64,000 nucleotides of DNA from NCBI RefSeq assembly GCF_947487605.1, contig NZ_CANKXK010000010.1, forward strand, positions 62,001 to 126,000. Reading direction: 5' to 3'. Shown piece by piece: positions 9,002 to 18,391 of this stretch. The position numbers and the translations under genes are program-made. Source of the DNA: an uncultured Algibacter sp. (GTDB taxonomy: Bacteria; Bacteroidota; Bacteroidia; Flavobacteriales; Flavobacteriaceae). Numbering within the stretch: the first letter of the stretch is position 1; every line of letters begins with the position of its first letter. The notes under the pieces are model-generated. The model was not told the DNA's origin, did not search any database, and saw nothing but the letters and a program-made list of their open reading frames with translations.

Positions 9002-10843
9002 ATGAATGTTCATAAAATCACATTAGTTACAATAGTATTTCTTTTTTGGTTTCAAATTATTTGGACTCAAAGTGGTAGTGCAAAGTTATGTGCAAATGCA
9101 GAGCCTTTGTGTAGTTCAAGTGAGTTTTCTTATCCGAATACCTCTGGACTAAATGGAGGAGAACTTGGTCCAAATTATGGTTGCTTGGGTGGGGTGCTTA
9201 ACCCTTCCTGGTTTTATTTTCAAATTGAGCAACCAGGTAGCATGACCTTACAGATAGAACAGAGCAGAACTTTAGGCGGGGGCGCAAATTTGGATGTGGA
9301 TTATATTCTTTACGGGCCTTTCACCAATCCTGTTTCACCTTGTGTCTCAAATTTAACAGCAGCAAATAATGTAGATTGTAGTTATGCTAACGATGTGGTT
9401 GAATTTGCAAATATAGCAAGTACCAATGCAGGCGATTATTTTTTGCTGTTGATTACTAATATTTCAACAGAAACTGGCTTTATTACCGTAACACAAATTG
9501 CTGGTGCTGCAACTATAAATTGTAAATTATTAGACGCTCCTATCGTTTCAAGTAAAGTTGCTTGTCAAGGCGATGTACTTAATTTAGATGCCACTACAGC
9601 CAATGCCGTAAACTATGTGTGGTATCAAGACGATGGTAGTGGTACAAATACCGATGAGCTTATAGTGGGAGCTAATGGTGCCTCCTTAAATGTTACAGAT
9701 ACAAACGTTTATAAAGCAAAAGCTTTTGATGCCAATAATGTGTTTTTAGAAAGTTACGAATTCAATATTGAATTTTATGAAACACCAAATATACCAATAA
9801 GCATTAGTCCTTATGCTGTTTGTGATAATTTTGGTGATAACGATGGTATTTGCGAATTTAATTTTAATAGTAAAGATGTCGAAATATTAAATGGGCGAAA
9901 CCCTTCAGATTTTTTAGTGACTTATTATAATGAAGCGTCTAAAGCTATTCATGGCAACCTAACCGAATCAATAAGCAGTACCTATATTAATAGTTTGCCT
10001 AAAGAACAGATTTGGGTAAGAGTTGAAAATATTTTAACAAACGATATGATCTGTTACGACGTTGGGTCATTTATCATACAAGGCAATCTTTTGCCCGAAG
10101 CAAATCTAGAATCTGATTACCTGTTGTGTTTAAATACGAATGGGACCGAAGAGGTCGTTACACCTCCCATTATAGATACAGGTTTAGATGTGGCTAATTT
10201 CAGTTTTATATGGAGGTTAAACGGAACAATTTTACCACTTGAAACTAGCAGTACATTAGTACCAGTAAGCGGTGGTGATTATAGTGTTGAGGTAACCAAT
10301 AGAATAACAACTTGTACCAACATATTTAATAGAACAGTATATACAAGCGAACCACCTATGGTAAATGCTGAAGTGGTATCGTATGCGTTTATAGAAGATA
10401 ATGTTGTTGAAGTTACAGCCACAGGCTTGGGGCCACAAGTATATACGTATCGTATAGATGAAGAACCTTGGCAAATGGATAATATTTTTAGAAATGTCCC
10501 TTTAGGCGAACATACTATTACGGTAAAAGATTTAGAAGGCTGTGGGCAAACTGAAAAAACTATTATGGTTATGGATTATCCCAAATATTTTACGCCAAAT
10601 GGAGATGGGGATAATGAAACATGGAATATTGCAGGCATATCAAATCAGATGCAGGCTAGAATACTCATTTTTGATAGGTATGGTAAATTATTAAAACAGT
10701 TAAGTCCTAATGGCAAGGGGTGGGATGGAACCTTTAATGGTGTTTTAATGCCAACAAGCGATTATTGGTTTAATTTAGTTTATACCGAACCTAAAGACGG
10801 TAGTTTAAGAACCTTTAAAGCGCATTTCACACTTAAACGATAG
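9002..10843 (+). CDS. Large secreted protein with T9SS type-B (gliding-motility/CHU_C-like) sorting domain
   Basis: C-terminus YPKYFTPNGDGDNETWNIAGISNQMQARILIFDRYGKLLKQLSPNGKGWDGTFNGVLMPTSDYWF is the classic type-B signature. Confidence 0.85.
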   Translation: MNVHKITLVTIVFLFWFQIIWTQSGSAKLCANAEPLCSSSEFSYPNTSGLNGGELGPNYGCLGGVLNPSWFYFQIEQPGSMTLQIEQSRTLGGGANLDVDYILYGPFTNPVSPCVSNLTAANNVDCSYANDVVEFANIASTNAGDYFLLLITNISTETGFITVTQIAGAATINCKLLDAPIVSSKVACQGDVLNLDATTANAVNYVWYQDDGSGTNTDELIVGANGASLNVTDTNVYKAKAFDANNVFLESYEFNIEFYETPNIPISISPYAVCDNFGDNDGICEFNFNSKDVEILNGRNPSDFLVTYYNEASKAIHGNLTESISSTYINSLPKEQIWVRVENILTNDMICYDVGSFIIQGNLLPEANLESDYLLCLNTNGTEEVVTPPIIDTGLDVANFSFIWRLNGTILPLETSSTLVPVSGGDYSVEVTNRITTCTNIFNRTVYTSEPPMVNAEVVSYAFIEDNVVEVTATGLGPQVYTYRIDEEPWQMDNIFRNVPLGEHTITVKDLEGCGQTEKTIMVMDYPKYFTPNGDGDNETWNIAGISNQMQARILIFDRYGKLLKQLSPNGKGWDGTFNGVLMPTSDYWFNLVYTEPKDGSLRTFKAHFTLKR

Positions 10844-10892
10844 ATAAGTGGTTTTTGTTAATTGATTTTTATAATTTAAGTCAGGATAGATT

Positions 10893-11606
10893 TTATAATT
10901 TAAGATAAAAGTTATCCGTTAATTTAGCGTTGTATTTTTCTCCATCAAACATATAAAGAAAAGAGCCTTTGGTTGAAGAGCTCATATCTTTCTCGTTTAA
11001 TTTGATAAGGATATCCATGCTGTTTATTTTATTTATAAAATTTCTTTTGTCAAGTGGCTTATCCAAAATAGCTTCATATAATTTTTGAAGCTGTAGCATC
11101 GTAAACTTTTCAGGTAATAAATTAAAACCAATAGGCACTATAGAGGTTCTTCTTCTTAATCTTTTAAGACCTTTGTCAAGCATTTTGTCGTGGTCAAAAA
11201 TCAATTTAGGCACTTCAGCTATACTATGCCAACTAGCATTGTAATTTTCAATGAGCTCTTCATTATGCCTTTCAATATCTATTAAGGCATAATAAGAAAC
11301 AGAAAGTGTACGCTCTACAGGGTCTCTATCTATTTCGCTGTAAGTGTAAAACTGTTCCATATATATATCGTGTACACCAGTAAGTGTATAAAGAATTCTT
11401 GAAGCAGCTTCATCAAGAGTTTCATTTACTTTTAAAAAGCCACCAATTAAAGACCATTTGCCTCTTTCGGGTTCAAAATCTCTTTTAATTAAAAGAATTT
11501 TTAAGCCTTCTTCATCAAATCCAAAAATAATACAGTCAATTGCAAGCATTACTTTGTCTTCTTTGGTGTAACTATTTAGCATAGAGGTTCTATTTAACGT
11601 TAGCAT
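10893..11606 (-). CDS. araR: Nudix-related transcriptional regulator, NrtR/AraR-type
   Basis: N-terminal Nudix-like fold (LAIDCIIFGFDEEGLKILLIKRDFEPERGKWSLIGGFLKVNETLDEAASRILYTLTGV) with degenerate Nudix box, plus C-terminal winged-helix-like region (FTMLQLQKLYEAILDKPLDKRNFINKI). araBDA genes in the same locus. Symbol by inference. Confidence 0.8.
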   Translation of the reverse strand: MLTLNRTSMLNSYTKEDKVMLAIDCIIFGFDEEGLKILLIKRDFEPERGKWSLIGGFLKVNETLDEAASRILYTLTGVHDIYMEQFYTYSEIDRDPVERTLSVSYYALIDIERHNEELIENYNASWHSIAEVPKLIFDHDKMLDKGLKRLRRRTSIVPIGFNLLPEKFTMLQLQKLYEAILDKPLDKRNFINKINSMDILIKLNEKDMSSSTKGSFLYMFDGEKYNAKLTDNFYLKL

Positions 11607-11715
11607 ATAAATATATTAAAGTTTACGGAAGTACGGTAGTTTTTTGATATTTAACTTTTTAAATCGTACTTTTTGTTAAAAAAATTGTTGTTATAAAAAA
11701 AAATGATATCTTTAC

Positions 11716-11734
11716 ACGTGTAAATATAACACTT
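11716..11734. promoter_or_regulatory. Palindromic operator copy 4 (ACGTGT-AAATATA-ACACTT)
   Basis: Same 19-bp motif (one mismatch) in the divergent intergenic region between the regulator and the repeat-protein gene; -7-like TATCTTTA at 11707-11714. Confidence 0.78.
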
Positions 11735-11815
11735 ATTAATTTTATTCAAAATTTTTCTTTAAATATAGAATTGAAATTAATTAAAATAGCTTATTAAAAT
11801 ATAAAATTAAAAATC

Positions 11816-13084
11816 ATGAAAAAAAATTACACATTTTTATTATTAATTATGTCTGTTGTGGGCTTTACTGCTTTTGGACAAGCTACTCGCACTTGGGATG
11901 GTGGAGGAGCTAATAACAATTGGAGTACAGCAGCTAACTGGAGTGATGATACTGTTCCAGTTGCTGGTGATACAGCAGTTTTAAATGCAGATGTAACAAT
12001 GGATGTTGATGCTACTGTAGAGTTGCTTTCTGTTACAGCTAATACTACATTGTCAGGTTCTGGTACGTTAACTATTGATACTACAGGGAATGCTACAAAT
12101 CATGCGTCAGGAATTTTAGTAACTGGAGCTGACTTAGTAATTAGTGCGCCTTTAGTTATTGTTAATACGGATGGGCAAAGAGTTAAAGTAGAAATAGCTA
12201 GTGGTGCAGCTGGTACCATTTCTTTCTCTGGAGCAGTAACTCATTCAAATGATGTAGATCATGGATCTGGAGATGATGCTTCAAGTAAAATTTCTTACTC
12301 TGGTTCTCTAACTACTGCGAATAATTTTCGTATTGGAGGTAATGTTGAGCTTGCTACTGGGTTTGATGGTTCTGCAGCAACGGATGATGTTCAATTATTT
12401 TCAGGTAAGTTAGATATTGCTGGTACCGATATTGTTCTTGCTGATTTAGGGTTTTCGGAATATGAAGGAAGAGCTAATAGTTCTGCAGTTTTAGAGTTTA
12501 ATGTTGCAAATACTTTAGATACACCTATACGTGTTTTTGCTGGAAAAAACTTAACTCTTAATGTTAATACTAACCAAACGGCAAATACGAATACTCTTGA
12601 TGTTCAAGGAAATCTTGTTATAGCAATTACAAATGGTTCAGATCTTTCTTTTTCAAATTCAAGCGGAAAAGATTGGACAGGAGGTACTGTTACTATTACA
12701 GGAGCAACTTATGATGGCTCTAAGGTTAGTAATGTTAAATTTGGTTCTAATGATACTGACTTAACTGTAGATCAGTTAGCTTTAATCTCAATGGATGGAT
12801 ACACGGGTACTACAATTAATGCAAGTGGTTTTTTAGTGCAAGGTAACACGCTTTCGGTTGATAAGTTTGTTAATGAAAGCGCAAAAAGAATATCTTATCC
12901 ATCTTTCGTAGATGCTAATATTACATTTTCTAAAACTATACAAACTGTAAAACTAGTTAATATTTCTGGTCAACTTATTAGAGAAAAAAATAATGCATCA
13001 AGTTTAGACGTTTCAAGTTTAAAATCTGGATTATATTTCTTAGTACTTGATAATGCTAAAGTTGAGAAGTTTGTGAAGAAATAG
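11816..13084 (+). CDS. Secreted beta-strand-rich protein with T9SS C-terminal domain, paralog of 7573-8889
   Basis: MKKNYTFLLLIMSVVGFTAFGQATRTWDGGGANNNWSTAANWSDDTVP; C-terminal VKLVNISGQLIREKNNASSLDVSSLKSGLYFLVLDNAKVEKFVKK. Confidence 0.75.
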   Translation: MKKNYTFLLLIMSVVGFTAFGQATRTWDGGGANNNWSTAANWSDDTVPVAGDTAVLNADVTMDVDATVELLSVTANTTLSGSGTLTIDTTGNATNHASGILVTGADLVISAPLVIVNTDGQRVKVEIASGAAGTISFSGAVTHSNDVDHGSGDDASSKISYSGSLTTANNFRIGGNVELATGFDGSAATDDVQLFSGKLDIAGTDIVLADLGFSEYEGRANSSAVLEFNVANTLDTPIRVFAGKNLTLNVNTNQTANTNTLDVQGNLVIAITNGSDLSFSNSSGKDWTGGTVTITGATYDGSKVSNVKFGSNDTDLTVDQLALISMDGYTGTTINASGFLVQGNTLSVDKFVNESAKRISYPSFVDANITFSKTIQTVKLVNISGQLIREKNNASSLDVSSLKSGLYFLVLDNAKVEKFVKK

Positions 13085-13127
13085 AATTTTCTTTATTGAG
13101 AATACAAATTATTTCGTAAAAAAGCAT

Positions 13128-13172
13128 AAATGCAACATGTCTATAGTTTTTAGAACATGTTGCATTTTTTTT
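13128..13172 (+). terminator. Rho-independent terminator
   Basis: AAATGCAACATGT ... ACATGTTGCATTT (13-bp stem) followed by a T run. Confidence 0.85.
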
Positions 13173-13440
13173 GGTATTAAAAATATCAGAATGTTTGTTT
13201 TAAGTTATTTCGAATTTATTCCAGAATCTTACATTATAATAACATGTTTTGAGAATCTAAAACAAGTGTTGATGCCATTTGGTTTTTATAAACTGCGAAC
13301 AAGTAAAAAATATTTTAAAACATGAGACAGATATTGCTTGTATTAGTTATAAAATTAATTATCAAATGATTATTTATTGTTAAATTTATATTTAGTCAAC
13401 ATATTATTTGCTTATTTAAAAAAAATTACCGTATTTTACA

Positions 13441-13459
13441 AGTGTTATATTTACACTTA
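13441..13459. promoter_or_regulatory. Palindromic operator copy 5 (AAGTGT-TATATTT-ACACTT)
   Basis: Shared motif 30 bp upstream of the SusC start. Confidence 0.82.
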
Positions 13460-13488
13460 TCAATTAAATTCAAACTAAACTAAAAAAA

Positions 13489-16400
13489 ATGACAATTAAT
13501 CAATTATTTGATCATGTATTCATGGCACTTAAGAGAAAGCATTTGTTAGTGCTTTTAGCGTGCTTGCTAATGTCACTTAATTCAAGTGCACAAGAATCAA
13601 AAACTGTAACAGGAGTGGTTACCTCTGTAACAGATGGCATGCCATTGCCTGGAGTAAGTATTTTAATAAAAGGGACTAACAAGGGGACCGTTACTGGTTT
13701 TGATGGGGACTTCGTTTTAAAAGTATCCAATTCAGATATACTGGTGTTTTCTTATTTAGGCTATAAAGAGCAAGAGGTAACTGTTGGGAATAGCTCAACA
13801 ATCAATATCATCTTACAAGAGGATTTAAACTCTTTAGAAGAAGTTGTGGTTGTTGGTTATGGTACTGTAAAAAAATCTGATTTAACGGGTTCTGTAGCTA
13901 GTATAAAGGCGGCAGATTTGGTGCAATCAAGGTCAACATCAGCTCTAGAGGCATTGCAAGGAAGAGTTGCTGGGGTGCAGGTAAAGTTGCAGTCTGGAGA
14001 ACCTGGTGGAGCGGTTAATGTAAGTATTAGGGGTGTTAATTCAATTAATGGAGGGTCTACACCGCTTTATGTTATTGATGGTATTCAAATTGATGCCGAT
14101 GAAAGTGATGTAGCAACTTCTACTATAAACAACTCTGGTTCATTTAATCCATTGTCAACATTAGATCCTAATGATATAGAAAGCATAGAGTTTTTAAAAG
14201 ATGCTTCGGCAACAGCTATTTATGGATCTCGTGGTGCTAATGGTGTTATTATTGTAACAACAAAGAGCGGTAAGAGTGGTAAATTCTCTTTTACATTTAG
14301 GTCGTCATTAGGAGTTTCTAATGCGGCTAATGAGATGAACATGCTACGAGCTGAACAATATATAGAACACAGGTTAAGTATAGAGGGAGATACTTCAGAT
14401 TATTTAAATGAAGATGGTTCTTTATTAGATGTATCAGGTTTAACAGAGTATGATTGGGAAGAAGAAGGATTAAGAACTGCGTTTACACAATCGCATGGTG
14501 TATCTATGTCTGGTGGTAATGAGACTACTACATTTTCAGCAAGTGCTGGTTATTATGATGAAGAAGGGCTTCTTATAAATAATGGTTTTGAGCGCCTTAA
14601 TGGTAGAATGAAAGTAGGGCATAAGTTTTCAGATAGATTCAAAGCAGATTTTAATTTGTCTTCAACATATACCAAAACAACAGGTTTTACAGGTTCTGGA
14701 GGATATAGAGGGGTTATGAGAAGTTTATTAATAGCAAACCCTATTCCAGTGCCAAATTCTGATGTTCTTGATGATCAGTTAAATAATTCTCCATTAGATA
14801 GAATTTACGGTGTAGATAGAAATTCTACCTTATCTAGAAATTTAATGTCATTAGCATTAACTTATAATTTTACCGATAAATTTTCATATAAAATATTAGG
14901 AACCAGTAATACTTCTGAATCAAAAGGAGATGAGTTTCATGATCAAACAACGCAGATTGGGCGAGACTTTGGTAGTCGTGGTGTCTTAAGACAAGTTTCT
15001 ACATCTGCTTTATCTGTAACAAATCAATTAAATTACAGTTTCAATATCAATAAAAACAACCGTTTTAAGTTGTTAGCTGCTGGTGAGTTAACTAAGAATG
15101 TTAGAGAAAACTTTCTGTTAGATGTTGGAGGGTTTCCTTTTGAAACTACTGGAATTAATGATATTTTTATTGCAAGTACAGTTTTAGAAAAGGGCACAAA
15201 TCGTGATGTGAGAAATAGAATATCATATCTAGGGAGGTTAAACTATAATTATAAAGGAAAGTATTTCTTTACAGGGTCAATACGTAGAGATGGTTCTGAT
15301 GCTTTAACCGAAAAAAATAGATTTGCAAACTTTCCATCTGCTGCATTAGCGTGGACGGTAAGTAAAGAAAATTTTTTAAAGAACTCTAACGTTATTAGTA
15401 ACCTTAAGTTTAGAGGAGGTTATGGTGTAACAGGTAATGAGCGTATTGAAAGTGGTGTGTCTTTTTCAAGATTTGCAAACGTTATAATAGCGTTGGATAA
15501 TGTTGAAACATTAGGATTAATTCCTGCTAGAGTTTCTAACCCAAATTTAGACTGGGAAATTACCAGTCAATATAATGTTGGTTTGGATTTAGGATTATTT
15601 AATGATAAAATAAATTTAACCATTGATGCCTATAAAAAAACAACAGACGATATGTTGTTAGATAGACCTTTATCCTCACAAACAGGTTATTTTTCTAGAA
15701 TAGAAAATATTGGTAGCTTGGAAAATATAGGTATGGATTTATCTTTGTCAACCTATAACATTACTACCTCTAAATTTTCTTGGAAAACAGATATAACGGT
15801 ATCTCACAATAAAAACGAAGTAACAAGTTTAGGTATTGATGGTAGTATTATTCCAGTAACAGTAGGACGCGCCATAATTCAGGATATAGGTAGAATAGAA
15901 GCTGGTCAGCCTATTGGTTCTATATACGGGTTTGAGTTTGATGGGGTCTATCAATTAGATGATTTTGTTAACGGGGAGTCTGGAGAATTAAAACCTGATG
16001 TAGTAACAGGCTTACAAGATGTAATAAACCCAGGAAGTTTAAAATTTAAAGATCAATTAACTGTAGATACAGATGGTGATGGTATACCAGATGCTGGAGA
16101 TGGCGTTATTAATGATGATGATAAAACTTATATTGGTAATAGCAATCCAGATTTCTTTGGAGGGATCAACAATACATTTAAGTTTGGAAACTTCGATTTT
16201 AATTTCTTTTTAGAATGGCAATACGGAAATGAAATATTTAATCAATCAAGATATAATACAGAGGGGCAAAATTTATGGAACGTAAGACAAGATTTCTATA
16301 ATAACAGATGGACACCAGATAATCCAACTAATGAATACCCTACCATAATACGTAATAATAGTACTTCAAATTATACATCTAGTTATTTTGTTGAAGATGG

Positions 16401-16638
16401 TTCGTACATTAGGTTAGCAAACGCTACTTTAGGATATAATCTACCTACTAAGGTTTTAAATAAAATAGGATTTCAAAGCGCAAGATTGTATGTAACGGGT
16501 ACCAATTTAAAAGTATGGACAAAATATACTGGTTATGACCCTGATGTAAGTAGCAGTAATAGACTATTATCAGGTCTTGATAGAAGTTCTTACCCAAGAG
16601 CAAGAACATTTACATTAGGAATGAATGTGTCGTTTTAA
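13489..16638 (+). CDS. SusC-like TonB-dependent outer-membrane transporter
   Basis: 1049 aa; carboxypeptidase-D-like repeat (VTGVVTSVTDGMPLPGVSILIKGTNKGTVTGFDGDF), plug (EEVVVVGYGTVKKSDLTGSVASI), C-terminal beta-barrel. Confidence 0.96.
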   Translation: MTINQLFDHVFMALKRKHLLVLLACLLMSLNSSAQESKTVTGVVTSVTDGMPLPGVSILIKGTNKGTVTGFDGDFVLKVSNSDILVFSYLGYKEQEVTVGNSSTINIILQEDLNSLEEVVVVGYGTVKKSDLTGSVASIKAADLVQSRSTSALEALQGRVAGVQVKLQSGEPGGAVNVSIRGVNSINGGSTPLYVIDGIQIDADESDVATSTINNSGSFNPLSTLDPNDIESIEFLKDASATAIYGSRGANGVIIVTTKSGKSGKFSFTFRSSLGVSNAANEMNMLRAEQYIEHRLSIEGDTSDYLNEDGSLLDVSGLTEYDWEEEGLRTAFTQSHGVSMSGGNETTTFSASAGYYDEEGLLINNGFERLNGRMKVGHKFSDRFKADFNLSSTYTKTTGFTGSGGYRGVMRSLLIANPIPVPNSDVLDDQLNNSPLDRIYGVDRNSTLSRNLMSLALTYNFTDKFSYKILGTSNTSESKGDEFHDQTTQIGRDFGSRGVLRQVSTSALSVTNQLNYSFNINKNNRFKLLAAGELTKNVRENFLLDVGGFPFETTGINDIFIASTVLEKGTNRDVRNRISYLGRLNYNYKGKYFFTGSIRRDGSDALTEKNRFANFPSAALAWTVSKENFLKNSNVISNLKFRGGYGVTGNERIESGVSFSRFANVIIALDNVETLGLIPARVSNPNLDWEITSQYNVGLDLGLFNDKINLTIDAYKKTTDDMLLDRPLSSQTGYFSRIENIGSLENIGMDLSLSTYNITTSKFSWKTDITVSHNKNEVTSLGIDGSIIPVTVGRAIIQDIGRIEAGQPIGSIYGFEFDGVYQLDDFVNGESGELKPDVVTGLQDVINPGSLKFKDQLTVDTDGDGIPDAGDGVINDDDKTYIGNSNPDFFGGINNTFKFGNFDFNFFLEWQYGNEIFNQSRYNTEGQNLWNVRQDFYNNRWTPDNPTNEYPTIIRNNSTSNYTSSYFVEDGSYIRLANATLGYNLPTKVLNKIGFQSARLYVTGTNLKVWTKYTGYDPDVSSSNRLLSGLDRSSYPRARTFTLGMNVSF

Positions 16639-16660
16639 TAAAAAAATAATAAAAAGAAAC

Positions 16661-18322
16661 ATGAAAAAATTAGTTAAATATAGTTGTATTTTGATGCTTG
16701 CTTTCGCAGTTTCATCTTGTGAAGATGTATTAGACGGAAGTCCAGAGTCATTTATAGCTACCGAAACGTTTTATAATAATATTGATGAGGCAGAAATTGC
16801 GCTTAATGGTGCATATTCTGTGATTAACGCAAATAATGTAAATGGGGTAGGTAACAATGATACCTTTGGAGGTAGTTTATATTATGTGTTAAATGGTGGT
16901 ACTGACGAGATGATTGATAGAAATCAAAGTGACAGAGTTCTGAGTTTTTCCACTGCCGCTTATACAGGTGAGGAATCTCAGTTAGTAAATAATTGGTACT
17001 TCTGGTATGCAGGTATTAACGCTGCAAATGTTCTTATAGATAGAGTGCCATTAATGGTTGCTTCTAGTCAAGAAGAGGAAATTAGGAAAAATGAGATTAT
17101 AGCTGAAGCTACGTTTTTAAGAGGAATTTATCATATGTATTTGGCAAAAATGTTTGGTGCCATTCCTGTTAATACAACACCTATAGCAGAACCGAATCAA
17201 GGAAGACAATCATTAGAAATTGTTTATACCCAAATCATTGAAGATTTGCAATATGCTTATAACAATTTAAATGAAACATCGGCAATTTTAGGTAGAGCCA
17301 ATAAATGGGTGGCAGGAGCGTATTTAGCAAAAACATACTGTTATTTAGGTAGTAGTAAAATGAATAATGTAGGCGAAAGTTTAAACTTTGCGCTTAATAG
17401 CTTTCAGTGGGTTGATGCAAATGATATATATACTAAAGCACTTACTATATTAAATAGCCTAGAAACAGAAAGTGGTTATGTTTTGATTGATGAATATGAT
17501 CGATTATTTAGAGAAACCACAGCTGCAGACCAGAGAAAAGAATGTTTTTTAATGGCAGAAGGTACTAATCAAGAAAACCAACAAGCAACAAATTATTGGT
17601 TCCGTATTTTATTAGCTAGAGGAAATGGAGGAACATTTCCATTAGGTGCTGGACCAACAGATTTTGTACCAACAGGAGAATTGTATTTAAAATATGATGA
17701 GGCAGATATTAGAAGAGATCATAACCTAACAAGGGGGTTTGCTAATAACTCTCCTACAGAAATGATAGATGAAGCTCTTTATTATGTCCCATTACCTGTA
17801 AATAATGTTAAGAATGATAGGTTTTATAGCCAAGGAAAATTTAGACAATTACCATATGAAACAAGAGGGTTAGCTAGATTTAACTCAGCAGGTAACTTTC
17901 CACTGTTAAGATTTGCAGATGTTTTATTATTAAAAGCTGAAGCACAGTACTACACAGGAGATGAAACAGGTGCAAGAACTACTATTTCTAAAGTAAGACT
18001 AAGAGCTGCAGGTAATGATGTTGCGGTTAGAGATGCTTTAGATATAGCATATAATAAAGCAGATTTTATTGAAGAACTTTTAGATGAACGTTCAAGAGAA
18101 TTATGTTTTGAATGCCAAAGACGATTTGATTTGGTTAGATTTGGTAGGCATGAGTCTGCTATAGAAGCTCTAGAAATAGGGGTTGGTAAGTGGAATACAG
18201 ATCCTACAATAACAACTCTTAAAGGAAATTGGGTAGGTAACGAATTTAAAATGTGGTTTCCTATACCAAAAACACAAACAGTAATTAATCCTAATTTATT
18301 ACCAAATAACCCTGGGTATTAA
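16661..18322 (+). CDS. SusD-like nutrient-binding outer-membrane lipoprotein (RagB/SusD)
   Basis: MKKLVKYSCILMLAFAVSSCED lipobox; LRFADVLLLKAEA; ERSRELCFECQRRFDLVRFG. Start refined to 16661. Confidence 0.95.
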   Translation: MKKLVKYSCILMLAFAVSSCEDVLDGSPESFIATETFYNNIDEAEIALNGAYSVINANNVNGVGNNDTFGGSLYYVLNGGTDEMIDRNQSDRVLSFSTAAYTGEESQLVNNWYFWYAGINAANVLIDRVPLMVASSQEEEIRKNEIIAEATFLRGIYHMYLAKMFGAIPVNTTPIAEPNQGRQSLEIVYTQIIEDLQYAYNNLNETSAILGRANKWVAGAYLAKTYCYLGSSKMNNVGESLNFALNSFQWVDANDIYTKALTILNSLETESGYVLIDEYDRLFRETTAADQRKECFLMAEGTNQENQQATNYWFRILLARGNGGTFPLGAGPTDFVPTGELYLKYDEADIRRDHNLTRGFANNSPTEMIDEALYYVPLPVNNVKNDRFYSQGKFRQLPYETRGLARFNSAGNFPLLRFADVLLLKAEAQYYTGDETGARTTISKVRLRAAGNDVAVRDALDIAYNKADFIEELLDERSRELCFECQRRFDLVRFGRHESAIEALEIGVGKWNTDPTITTLKGNWVGNEFKMWFPIPKTQTVINPNLLPNNPGY

Positions 18323-18337
18323 TTAGAACAATAAATT

Positions 18338-18378
18338 AAATGGGCAAGAATAAGTTATATTTATTTCTGCCCATTTTT
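18338..18378 (+). terminator. Rho-independent terminator after susD
   Basis: AAATGGGCA ... TGCCCATTT followed by T-rich sequence. Confidence 0.75.
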
Positions 18379-18391
18379 ATAATTATATAAG

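Noticed and set aside
13137-13325. 62-aa ORF after the second repeat protein
   Set aside because: Its start lies inside the Rho-independent terminator stem (13128-13167); no domain similarity recognised.
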